Shown one piece after another: positions 24,012-31,962 of a stretch of DNA of 64,000 nt; the first letter of the stretch is position 1, and each line of letters begins with the position of its first letter. The notes beneath the pieces are model-generated. The model was not told the origin of the DNA. It saw only the letters and a program-made list of their open reading frames with translations, and made no database searches. The stretch is from DAINPP01 sp963667315 (GTDB lineage: Bacteria > Thermotogota > Thermotogae > MWEM01): the NCBI GenBank assembly GCA_963667315.1, contig OY763325.1, positions 2,294,001 through 2,358,000 of the forward strand. The letters run 5' to 3'. A program made the translations under genes and the position numbers.

Positions 24012-25759
24012 CTGTTCACCTCCTCAAAAGTTCCGGCAAACCGGAACTGCAGGAAGCTTATTCCGGCTACGATCAGGAAGATAAACAACGCAATGGCTGA
24101 GGCATATCCGAAATCCTGTCCTCTTTCTCCCTGGAATGCGAGTTTATAGGTATAGGATATAAGAATATCCGTATGTCCTGCATTTGTCAGCGAGTTCGCC
24201 ATGGCCGGACCTCCCTGTGTCAGCAGGTAAATATTGGTGAAATTGTTAAAATTAAACGAGAACGAACCGATCAGAAGCGGTGTAACCGATGTCATCAAAA
24301 GAGGCATCGTAATGGATCTGAATCGCCTCGTCTTCGTTGCCCCATCGATGGAGGCCGCCTCATAAAGGTTTGATGGAATGGATTGCAATGCGCCAAGGGA
24401 TACCATCATCATGTATGGAAAACCCAGCCATACATTCACAATGAGAACGGAAACCTTTGCCCACACTTCATTTCCAAGCCATCTGACAGCATCAAGTCCA
24501 AACCATTGTCCCAAAATAATCTTGTTGATAATCCCATAGGTTTCGTTGAAGAAGCCGTTTCTCCATACGAGAACTGAGATAAAAGCGGGAACTGCCCATG
24601 GGATCAAAAGAAGTGTTCTGTAAACATTTCTGCCTTTTAATTTGTTATCGTTGAGAAGAAGCGCAAAGGCAAGTCCTATTGCAAATGAGAAAAGTACACT
24701 GAGAATTGCCCACGCAAATGTCCACAGGAGTATTTTGACAAATGGTCCCGTAAATCTGGAATCGGTAAACATCTTGACGAAGTTATCCGTTCCAACAAAT
24801 CCACGATACCCTCCCACTTCGATCCGATTCCCCTGAGCGTCCACTTCAAAAAATGTCCCGTTTTCCTCAAGGAGTGGAATGGATGTATCGATGTTGATAA
24901 GGACTGTTCTCTCTTTAATCTCACCGTTTTCTTCATACAATTCACTACCGATCTTATATTTCTTTCTCGCATCAACAAGTTTTCTGAACCCGTAGACTTC
25001 TCCGAATCTGACAATTGGTCTTTCAGGATTTTCGAGTTCGATCTTGTCCAGGTATTTTGAATAGATATCTCCTATGAACACCCTCTGATTTGCAAGGGTA
25101 TTTGGATCTTCAAACGAGAAAAAATACTGATAGGTTATATCCTCGCCCTTGTCACTCGTTTCAATCGCCACTATCTCATTTTCATCTTTGAGCGAGTAAA
25201 CCGTTTTATACTTCTTTTCACCAATAACAATCTGTTCTCCCGGTTTCCCGAGGCTTCTATACTCCGCAACACTTCTCGTCGTATTGCCATCCTTATCCGT
25301 TGAGACAATCCGGGGTGTTTCCGCCATATACAGATGGGTGCCGTCGGTGAAGGTTAAAACAAAATTCTCCGTCGGTTTATAATCCTTCATCTGCACATAG
25401 ACTCTGTATGTATACGGCTCTGAATCTTTATCCGTCACATATCTGCTCATCAGTTGCTGAACGACCTGTTTTCGGGTAAACAGATGTCCCGTACCGTAAT
25501 TGGTAAAGGCAACCTTAAACGTATAAAATATCGGATAAACCGTCAGAATCAGCATGATTGATAATGCCGGTACCGTATACCGGTACGGATATCCCTTTGG
25601 ATTAAAGACCGCAAAATCAATCAGAACAATGATCAATATCTGTATGATTCCCAGCTCTATTGCTTCATTCGAAAATAAAACGATTGCAGACCATGTCAGA
25701 AAAGCATTTAAAAAAGCCATCAGGATCCACAGAAGAATCTTTCCAATACTCTTCAGCAA
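24008..25759 (-). CDS. malF: Maltose/maltodextrin ABC permease MalF
   Basis: About 583 residues. It has N-terminal membrane segments, a large extracytoplasmic loop (about 95-350, the P2-loop equivalent), then the permease core with the EAA loop YEAASIDGATKTRRFRSITMPLL. The start is TTG 25759: an SD GGTGGTGATT lies about 8 bases upstream. The earlier in-frame ATG at 25825 lies inside a terminator hairpin and would add 22 residues unlike the family. Partner of MalG and the binding protein MalE for uptake of malto-oligosaccharides. Confidence 0.92.
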   Translation of the reverse strand: MLKSIGKILLWILMAFLNAFLTWSAIVLFSNEAIELGIIQILIIVLIDFAVFNPKGYPYRYTVPALSIMLILTVYPIFYTFKVAFTNYGTGHLFTRKQVVQQLMSRYVTDKDSEPYTYRVYVQMKDYKPTENFVLTFTDGTHLYMAETPRIVSTDKDGNTTRSVAEYRSLGKPGEQIVIGEKKYKTVYSLKDENEIVAIETSDKGEDITYQYFFSFEDPNTLANQRVFIGDIYSKYLDKIELENPERPIVRFGEVYGFRKLVDARKKYKIGSELYEENGEIKERTVLINIDTSIPLLEENGTFFEVDAQGNRIEVGGYRGFVGTDNFVKMFTDSRFTGPFVKILLWTFAWAILSVLFSFAIGLAFALLLNDNKLKGRNVYRTLLLIPWAVPAFISVLVWRNGFFNETYGIINKIILGQWFGLDAVRWLGNEVWAKVSVLIVNVWLGFPYMMMVSLGALQSIPSNLYEAASIDGATKTRRFRSITMPLLMTSVTPLLIGSFSFNFNNFTNIYLLTQGGPAMANSLTNAGHTDILISYTYKLAFQGERGQDFGYASAIALFIFLIVAGISFLQFRFAGTFEEVNR

Positions 25760-25783
25760 ACCAATCACCACCCAATAAAATAA

Positions 25784-25828
25784 TAAAAAAAGGGATGATC
25801 CAACGCCAGTGTAGTGATGAACCATCCC
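25784..25828 (-). terminator. Intercistronic terminator between malE and malF
   Basis: On the minus strand GGGATGGTTCA (25828-25818) pairs with TGGATCATCCC (25802-25792), 11 positions with two G-U pairs, followed by seven T (25791-25785). The malF SD begins only about 11 bases later. It probably lets malE be made in excess over the membrane subunits. Confidence 0.85.
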
Positions 25829-25839
25829 GGTAACAACGT

Positions 25840-25860
25840 GGGACAGGCGTAGCCTGTCCC
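25840..25860 (-). other. mRNA hairpin just after malE
   Basis: GGGACAGGC, 3 bases, GCCTGTCCC: a perfect 9-pair stem without a T run, 17 bases after the malE stop and upstream of the intercistronic terminator. It is likely a 3-prime-end stabilising structure for the malE message, like the REP element behind E. coli malE (inference). Confidence 0.6.
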
Positions 25861-25877
25861 ATTTATCTCAGATAAGA

Positions 25878-27056
25878 TTATTCAAGTGCTGCTTCAATCT
25901 TTGCAACTGCCTGTGTAAGAGCTTCTGCAGGAGCCAATTCGTTGTTAACGATCTGGTTAAGAGCATCTCCCATTGAACCCCATACAGCTGCCATTGCAGG
26001 AATATTCGGCATTGGAATACCGGCTTTTGCACTTTCGAAGAAATTCAAAACATCAGCGTCTTCAACCATTTCTGCAACGTCTTTTCTTGCAGGTGGTCTT
26101 GGATCTGACATAAACATCTTGTACATGACATCCTTCGTGTTGATGAAGTTTGCAAGGAAGTCAATTGCGAAAAGTTTATTGGGGGACTGTGAATTAACGA
26201 GGAATCCCTGTACGCCTGTGAAAGGTCTGCAGTCATTTCCGTTGATGCTGGGAATGGGAGCGATTCCATAGTTGATACCGGCTTCTTTATAACCTTCAAG
26301 TGCCCATGGTCCGTTGAGGGTTGCCATAGCCATACCGTCTTTGAAAAGACCGTCTGCGATTCCGTAATTGTCTCCCGGTTTCATAACGCCGTCTGCGTAG
26401 AGTTTGTGGAAGAATTCGGCTCCGATGATTGCGCCTTCGTTAGCCAATCCGATATCTGATGAATCAAGGCCGTCTGCTGTCTGTTTGAAAACGTATCCGC
26501 CGTTTGAGAAAAGAAGGGGTGCTGTAAAGTAGAAATCCGCTCCATTGTAAACGAATCCTCTGAATTCGTCATCCGTGTATTCAGCTGCGAGTTCAGCGAG
26601 TTCTTCGAATGATGCAGGGACTTCTTCCATGTAATCTTTGTTGTAGAAAAGTGCGATACTTTCAATACCGTAGGGAAGACCGTAAAGCTGTCCGTTGTAT
26701 TCGAAAGCATTGATTGCCGTGTCAACAAATTCCTGTCTGTCGGAAAGTGTCATGAATGCCAATGGTTCGATTAATCCATTAACAACAAGTTCTCCAATCT
26801 GATCATGTGCTGTAACGATAAGATCAGGACCTTCACCAACGGGTGCTGCCTGAAGGAATTTGGATTTGATCTGACCAAAATCCATTTCCTGTACTTCAAC
26901 GGGTATGCCATAAACACTTTCAAATTCGTTTCCGAGTTCCTGAAGTATTTCTACCTGTTTCTCTGAACACCAGAGTGTGAGTTTTCCTGCTTCTGCTGCA
27001 AAAAGTCCGATTGTTACGAGTGCTACCAAAGTTGCGATTAAGAACAACTTCTTCAT
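25878..27056 (-). CDS. malE: Maltose/maltodextrin-binding protein
   Basis: 392 residues with an N-terminal signal peptide (MKKLFLIATLVALVTIGLFA, cleaved near AEA) and no lipobox cysteine. The body is that of a family 1 solute-binding protein: GKLTLWCSEKQVEIL, GPDLIVTAHDQIGELV, GLPYGIESIALFYNKD and NGPWALEGYKEAGINYGIAPI, all close to maltose-binding proteins. ATG 27056 is 8 bases after GGGAGG. First gene of malE-malF-malG; two hairpins follow it, so it is probably the most expressed cistron. A good promoter lies directly upstream. Confidence 0.93.
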   Translation of the reverse strand: MKKLFLIATLVALVTIGLFAAEAGKLTLWCSEKQVEILQELGNEFESVYGIPVEVQEMDFGQIKSKFLQAAPVGEGPDLIVTAHDQIGELVVNGLIEPLAFMTLSDRQEFVDTAINAFEYNGQLYGLPYGIESIALFYNKDYMEEVPASFEELAELAAEYTDDEFRGFVYNGADFYFTAPLLFSNGGYVFKQTADGLDSSDIGLANEGAIIGAEFFHKLYADGVMKPGDNYGIADGLFKDGMAMATLNGPWALEGYKEAGINYGIAPIPSINGNDCRPFTGVQGFLVNSQSPNKLFAIDFLANFINTKDVMYKMFMSDPRPPARKDVAEMVEDADVLNFFESAKAGIPMPNIPAMAAVWGSMGDALNQIVNNELAPAEALTQAVAKIEAALE

Positions 27057-27097
27057 TAATAAAACCTCCCTTTTTGAAATGACAGTATATTTAAATA

Positions 27098-27126
27098 ATG
27101 ATATCATATATATTAACGACAGTCAA
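27098..27126 (-). promoter_or_regulatory. malE: malE promoter with operator-like palindrome
   Basis: TTGACT (27121-27126), 17 bases, TATCAT (27098-27103) on the minus strand. The palindrome ATGATATCAT (27098-27107) covers the -10, a natural place for a repressor. The -35 box overlaps the stop codon of the preceding minus-strand gene. Confidence 0.75.
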
Positions 27127-27701
27127 GAATTCCTTCGGCGCTTGAAATAGGTCTGCGTGTAATCCATTATCAAATGCACGGTATATCCGAGAAAGGAAGC
27201 GGTTCCAACATATATTGAATTTGCCATAGCCAACTTCTCTTCCGCCGACTTCACTTCAAGAAAATAAAACAGTACACCTACTATTATACCAAAAATAAAT
27301 GGTGAAACAAAAGAATGAAACGGACCCCTATGTCGTGGCATCAATGCGGAAAATATTTGAGCGGTCAGCATGCCCAGAAACAGGCAGATATAAAATAACA
27401 GCATTACGTTTTCAAGAATGCGCACTTCCGGAAACCAGACCGGAAAACGTTCCTTCAGAAAAAAATAGAAATAAATAGTCGTCAGGATCCAGATGATCAC
27501 CTTGGCAATGCGATGCATATAGGCATTCTTATGATCCAGATCCGGTGCATCCGCACCGAGTGTAAAAAAGATAAACGAAAAGGCAATAATCCTGTCGCTT
27601 GCCGGTTCAAGGTACAATAAACGCTGAATCAGATCATATACGGGAAGGGTCAGCGGAAAAAGCAGCAACCCACTGAGAACATGCGCACGAAAATTAGGCA
27701 T
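27123..27701 (-). CDS. YdjM-like inner-membrane metal-dependent hydrolase (DUF457)
   Basis: A small integral membrane protein (about 192 residues, four to five membrane segments) with the histidine/aspartate pattern of the YdjM family: RAHVLSG near the N-terminus, GADAPDLDHKNAYMHR and MPRHRGPFHSFVSPF. Members are called putative metal-dependent hydrolases; the reaction is unknown. ATG 27701 overlaps the end of the HD-protein gene by 8 bases, implying coupling. A TTG at 27713 is possible but has no better SD. Confidence 0.72.
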   Translation of the reverse strand: MPNFRAHVLSGLLLFPLTLPVYDLIQRLLYLEPASDRIIAFSFIFFTLGADAPDLDHKNAYMHRIAKVIIWILTTIYFYFFLKERFPVWFPEVRILENVMLLFYICLFLGMLTAQIFSALMPRHRGPFHSFVSPFIFGIIVGVLFYFLEVKSAEEKLAMANSIYVGTASFLGYTVHLIMDYTQTYFKRRRNS

Positions 27702-28815
27702 ATTGCGTATCAAAACCCCATTTCAAAATATAATCGGCTTCCGGTATATCCATCAGTTTGATCTCTTTCATGATATCGTTAAACGCTTTCTTAAAAAGAG
27801 GGTTTCGATTACCGCTGATAATCTCCAGCTGGCACTCAAAAAGACTCCCGAAGAGATCAGCTGCCTTCACCAGTTTTCCCCTTTCCCCGGAAAATGGCTG
27901 CAGCATGTATCGCTTCAAATCAGAAGGGTCTCCCGGAAGCAGACCGATCAAGTATTCATCAACCATCTGCTCCTCCACTTCCGTGACGATATCTTCAAAT
28001 CCCGGTATCCTTCTCTTCGTCGGTGAGATGATATCTCCCGTTAAGGCTTCCGGTATATCGTGAAATGCCGATTGAAGCAGCATTCCCTCACATTCCCCAT
28101 GATCTTTTTCGGATTGACCGGCGATATATGAAAACAATGTGGTGATAAATGTCACAAAAAAGGTATGCCCCGCAACCGTTGTCTTGATATTTCTGTTGAC
28201 CTGATTCCACCTGACCGAATTCATCAGGGTTCTCACCTGAAGAAGATAGTCCTTCAACTGTTCGGAAGTCAGTAATTGGTTAACGTAATCATATTTTCTG
28301 AAGGCTTCAAAGCGTTCGACTGATTCTTTAAGCGGTTTATGATAGTATTCCGGAAAGACCCGCGCATTAAAATCACATTCCAGATAGGCGGAATAGGCAT
28401 CCGAAAAACTGATGATAATGCCTTCCGTCGAATCATCTTTTGCGTTTTCTATCTTGTCCCTGAAATCACCTCTCCATGATTGCGGAACATCAACAAGTAC
28501 CTCCTCCAGAGCACTACTGAAGGTCTTCTGCCACAGTTCAAGCGAAGTGGACTTGATGTACTCTTTCGTATTCAGGGATATATCTGACAGAATGGCCTTT
28601 GGAAGATCCTTCAATACCATTCGTTTGATCATTTTGTCATAATCAATCCGATCCGTATTTCCAGCGGAATCGTTGTGTATATAAGCCAGCAGCAGGGCGA
28701 CATGCAATGCAAATCCGGCATTATCCGCATCCGTTATTCTTTCCACATGCGGTGAAGTGTTCCACCTGTTAATCGTGAAAAGGTTTAAAGCGAGTTCTAT
28801 CAACCTTGAAATCAA
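27694..28815 (-). CDS. Tandem HD (YfbR-like) protein, second domain intact
   Basis: 373 residues made of two related halves, each beginning with an RWN motif as in YfbR-type 5-prime-nucleotidases. The second half (about 200-330) keeps the HD metal ligands: VAGHTFFV, AFHDIPEALTGD and a downstream acidic helix. The first half (about 15-150) aligns by eye (RITDADNAGFALHVALLLAY and VLKDLPKAILSD) but has lost the first His and has Lys-Asp in place of His-Asp, so it should not bind metal there. Likely a phosphohydrolase on nucleotides; substrate unknown. It starts with TTG 28815, overlapping the kinase gene stop. Confidence 0.72.
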   Translation of the reverse strand: MISRLIELALNLFTINRWNTSPHVERITDADNAGFALHVALLLAYIHNDSAGNTDRIDYDKMIKRMVLKDLPKAILSDISLNTKEYIKSTSLELWQKTFSSALEEVLVDVPQSWRGDFRDKIENAKDDSTEGIIISFSDAYSAYLECDFNARVFPEYYHKPLKESVERFEAFRKYDYVNQLLTSEQLKDYLLQVRTLMNSVRWNQVNRNIKTTVAGHTFFVTFITTLFSYIAGQSEKDHGECEGMLLQSAFHDIPEALTGDIISPTKRRIPGFEDIVTEVEEQMVDEYLIGLLPGDPSDLKRYMLQPFSGERGKLVKAADLFGSLFECQLEIISGNRNPLFKKAFNDIMKEIKLMDIPEADYILKWGFDTQYA

Positions 28816-29741
28816 TTCATCTCATCTCTTTTCTCTTCATAATATTTTTCCAGACCTTCTCTGCTCAGAAAGTCTCGGGTATGCGCCTTCAGTGTACAGG
28901 TATATCTTGCAACAAGCTGCCCGCGAAATACCGATTCCTTTAACGTATACCCCTCAATCAGAGAAGTCAGTGTGCCGATTGCCAAAGAATCTCCGGCACC
29001 GTTTGTATCGACGATCGGCCTGTCAATCTCAAGCGCGTTCTGTGTTTCAATGACGCCGTCATAACCGTATGCCGCACCGGCTTTTCCCATACCGCAGATA
29101 AACAACTTGCCTGGATATTTTCTTATCATCTCTTCCATACTTTTAACCGGATCACTCAAGTTGACCCCTGAAAAAAAGACGATATCCGATTCATTCAAAA
29201 AATCTTTTCTGTATTCATCATCAAGCGACGGAATATCCTGAAGATCGGTGCTGATGACACAACCGGATTTTCTTGCCGCATCGAGTAAATGACGCGTCCA
29301 GTTGACAATGCACATATGGGTGATCTTTGATTTCTGAAAAACGGGGATAAAATCTTCCTCGGTCACCTGAATCTGCATCGCCCCTTTGCCGTCGTAAAAA
29401 TTTTTTCTTCTGCCGTCGGGCGTCACCAGGTTCACACTTCTTTTCGTTCCCATCTCATCGATGAAGAAATGGGTATGTATCCCCTCTGAATTGAGTGTAT
29501 TTCTTATAAATTCTCCCTGCCAGTCTCGTCCCACATATCCGAAAAAATGGGTATTGTATCCGAGTGCTGCACTCAGACGTGAAGAATAACCGCCCGCCTG
29601 TCCGATACCGTCTATATTACTCGTATAATTTGATTCGTGACTATAGTCGATATCATCTGTATGCAGATAACAGTTCGTATCCACGCCAACAGCCCCAACG
29701 ACACAGATATCAAATGCCCTTCCATTATCAATGCTGATCAT
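28812..29741 (-). CDS. PfkB-family sugar/nucleoside kinase
   Basis: A 309-residue ribokinase-fold kinase. It has an N-terminal GIGQAGGYSSRLSAALGY sugar-binding glycine segment and the C-terminal anion-hole and catalytic-base motif DTNGAGDSLAIG (Asp is the base). It transfers phosphate from ATP to a sugar or nucleoside that cannot be named from sequence. ATG 29741 overlaps the reductase stop by 4 bases. The operon partner HD protein could act on a related phosphate ester (inference). Confidence 0.85.
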   Translation of the reverse strand: MISIDNGRAFDICVVGAVGVDTNCYLHTDDIDYSHESNYTSNIDGIGQAGGYSSRLSAALGYNTHFFGYVGRDWQGEFIRNTLNSEGIHTHFFIDEMGTKRSVNLVTPDGRRKNFYDGKGAMQIQVTEEDFIPVFQKSKITHMCIVNWTRHLLDAARKSGCVISTDLQDIPSLDDEYRKDFLNESDIVFFSGVNLSDPVKSMEEMIRKYPGKLFICGMGKAGAAYGYDGVIETQNALEIDRPIVDTNGAGDSLAIGTLTSLIEGYTLKESVFRGQLVARYTCTLKAHTRDFLSREGLEKYYEEKRDEMN

Positions 29742-30937
29742 TTTTTCAATGCCTCCATGATTTCAACCGCTAACAGTTCTTTTTCAAGAAGGGATGAACA
29801 ATCAACTTCCGCTTTAACGAACTTCTTTAATGGCATGATGTATTTTGCATTGTTTATCAGAACCCCGCCTACCAGCTTTCCATCATCAAAAAACAGCTTC
29901 ATCTTTCCTTTGTCAATTTCTGTCTCAACAGTGACAAAGTCGTTCCCAATCTTTCCGGTAGAGAATATCTTTTCATCGTTAAACTGGAACATGGTGGAAG
30001 GCATTTCCAATGTATATTCCGCGTTAAGACCCGCCATATTCTTCCCGGCGACTTTCCCTTGTGCCATTCCGGCTGTCCAGAGGCCGAGTGTAAAGCCATC
30101 AATCTGCGCCACATCTCCCGCTGCATAAACATCTTGTATCGATGTTTCAAGCCTGTTGTTGACAACAACGGCTCTTTCCGTCTTCAGAGCTGTATCTTTA
30201 AACAATCCGATATTTGAACGGATCCCGCAAGAAAATATCATCGCCTGAGTTTCAACTTCTCTGCCATCACTCAACCGAACCTTCTCAACATGCCCTTTGC
30301 CTTCAATCACCTTGGCCCCGGTTCCAAGATACATTTCAATCCCCTCTGCTTCGAGTTTTTTCTCAAATTCCTTTGAGAGCTTTTCATCCAGTTGCCTCGC
30401 CATCAGATAGGGGGCGAATTCGATCACCTGTACTTTTTTTCCGAGGGCATGTACAGACTGTACAACCTCAAGACCGAGAATTCCGCCACCGACCACCGCT
30501 ACTTTTTCCACATTGGAAAGATATGCCTGAATTGTTTCTAGATCCTTTATCGATCGCAGACTAAACACACCCTCTTTCTCCTGCCCCTCGGCAGGGGGAA
30601 TAAACGGATGTGATCCGTTGGCTAAAAGCAGCTTTTCATAACGGAATTCGAGATCACTTGTAAAAACCGTCTTTGATGAAAAGTCTATCTTATCTACGTG
30701 TTTGTCAAGGAACAATTCAATGTTTCGATCCTCATACCAGTTATCATTATGTAAGAGCAATTCTTTCTCTTCAAATACCTTACTGATAAAGTGAGATAAT
30801 TTCACCCTGTAATATGTTGAAATTGTCTCTTCTGAGCAAATAACAATTCTGCCGTCGGGATCGGCTTTTCTGATTTCCTCTGCAGCCGAAAGACCGGTAA
30901 TACCATTTCCTATGATGAGATATTTTATATTTTCCAT
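29738..30937 (-). CDS. NADH:rubredoxin oxidoreductase-like FAD enzyme
   Basis: About 399 residues of the pyridine-nucleotide-disulfide fold: FAD motif LIIGNGITGLSAAE at the N-terminus, NAD motif VAVVGGGILGLEVVQ (about 150), and the second FAD motif VYAAGDVAQ. It has no redox-active CxxxxC pair and ends with a short C-terminal domain, as in NADH:rubredoxin reductases of anaerobes. Together with the rubredoxin and flavodiiron genes 15 kb away it could form an NADH-to-O2 chain (inference). The start is ATG 30937 behind GGGAGGAG. Confidence 0.8.
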   Translation of the reverse strand: MENIKYLIIGNGITGLSAAEEIRKADPDGRIVICSEETISTYYRVKLSHFISKVFEEKELLLHNDNWYEDRNIELFLDKHVDKIDFSSKTVFTSDLEFRYEKLLLANGSHPFIPPAEGQEKEGVFSLRSIKDLETIQAYLSNVEKVAVVGGGILGLEVVQSVHALGKKVQVIEFAPYLMARQLDEKLSKEFEKKLEAEGIEMYLGTGAKVIEGKGHVEKVRLSDGREVETQAMIFSCGIRSNIGLFKDTALKTERAVVVNNRLETSIQDVYAAGDVAQIDGFTLGLWTAGMAQGKVAGKNMAGLNAEYTLEMPSTMFQFNDEKIFSTGKIGNDFVTVETEIDKGKMKLFFDDGKLVGGVLINNAKYIMPLKKFVKAEVDCSSLLEKELLAVEIMEALKK

Positions 30938-30984
30938 AATTCTCCTCCCGTGTGCTTTTAACAATTTTATCATAGAATAAGACC

Positions 30985-31025
30985 TTTATTAAAAAACGTA
31001 TTTCTATTCAAAAAAAATACGTTTT
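30985..31025 (-). promoter_or_regulatory. Hairpin in the divergent region before the reductase operon
   Basis: AAAACGTATTT (30993-31003) and AAATACGTTTT (31015-31025) form an 11-pair stem; on the minus strand it is followed by further T. It lies about 55 bases before the reductase start and could be an operator or an attenuator. Clear promoter boxes for this operon were not found. Confidence 0.45.
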
Positions 31026-31098
31026 AGTCTAAACACACGGAAGCCGTCTTACTGTTTTCTTTTTTGATGAGATGCATCCTGTATCTGTCAACGCATTA

Positions 31099-31107
31099 TG
31101 ATATAAT
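31099..31107 (+). promoter_or_regulatory. Extended -10 promoter of the prmA-priA operon
   Basis: TGATATAAT is a full extended -10 element, 40 bases before the TTG start of the first gene. The -35 region is weak, as is usual with extended -10 promoters. Confidence 0.5.
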
Positions 31108-31146
31108 TATATGAGGTTTGAGATTCTTTCATTGGAGGGATTGTGC

Positions 31147-31962
31147 TTGAATGCTTTGATCAATACCAAAAGGGTAAATGTCTTCTTTGCCTATCTTGCA
31201 ATTGCCTTTGGTCTATTCTCTATCGTCTTTATCATTAAAGATGCAGTGACACTTACAAATCAATATATGGATGCCCTACGAAGCGGAGCCATCACTTCAA
31301 CGGGAACAACGTTGATCGTCGATCCCGCCGTGGAAGCTGAGATAGATAAAAACCTGCTGAACCGGTGGTCAATCAGTGCTATCATAGCCTTCATCGTTTC
31401 TCTGGCATCATTCGTCTTTCAAAGCATCTGTAATTTTCAGTGGGCAGGATGTCTGAACAGAAATATCAGCGAGACCAATCAAACATTAACGACTATCTTG
31501 AATAAAAGCAGCGATGAAGATACGGAATATGATTTTATGTGGATGATTCAAAGACTGGATACGATGTATATTCAACAATGGCCATTTTTTGTTTATATCA
31601 TCACTTCCGTACTGGGGGTTTTCTTCAACGATATTTCGATGCTTCTGTCCGTCATGTCATTCGTCTTTTTGTCCCTCTATCTGGCACAAATCTTTAAAGT
31701 CTGCATAGAGCTTATCGATATCAAAAGTCAGTTTTATTCTTTTTACCTGAAATCAGACTATCGGGAAGGTCTCGAATATACGATTCATTACAGAAATATC
31801 ATCATGTTTTTCTTCTTCTCGATTCTGACCCTGGGGATATACTGGTACTATTTACTCTTTAAGCTGACAAATGAAATCAACCTCTTCCTTGAAAGAGATG
31901 AAAAACTGCGTGAAAAACTGCCGCAGTCGCCAATACTAAATGGAGATGATCATGAAGATTAA
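31147..31962 (+). CDS. Integral membrane protein, DUF4234-like C-terminus
   Basis: About 271 residues with five to six hydrophobic segments. The last segment ILTLGIYWYYLLFKLTNEIN resembles the DUF4234 pattern, a poorly known membrane family. The start is TTG 31147, 8 bases behind GGAGG; the ATG at 31111 has no SD. It overlaps prmA by 11 bases. A short extracytoplasmic loop carries VDPAVEAE, an octapeptide found again in the next gene product, PrmA, with matching DNA. Function unknown. Confidence 0.65.
   Translation: MNALINTKRVNVFFAYLAIAFGLFSIVFIIKDAVTLTNQYMDALRSGAITSTGTTLIVDPAVEAEIDKNLLNRWSISAIIAFIVSLASFVFQSICNFQWAGCLNRNISETNQTLTTILNKSSDEDTEYDFMWMIQRLDTMYIQQWPFFVYIITSVLGVFFNDISMLLSVMSFVFLSLYLAQIFKVCIELIDIKSQFYSFYLKSDYREGLEYTIHYRNIIMFFFFSILTLGIYWYYLLFKLTNEINLFLERDEKLREKLPQSPILNGDDHED

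Noticed and set aside
25760..25825. malF starting at ATG 25825
   Set aside because: This start lies within an intrinsic terminator hairpin; the TTG at 25759 has a proper SD.
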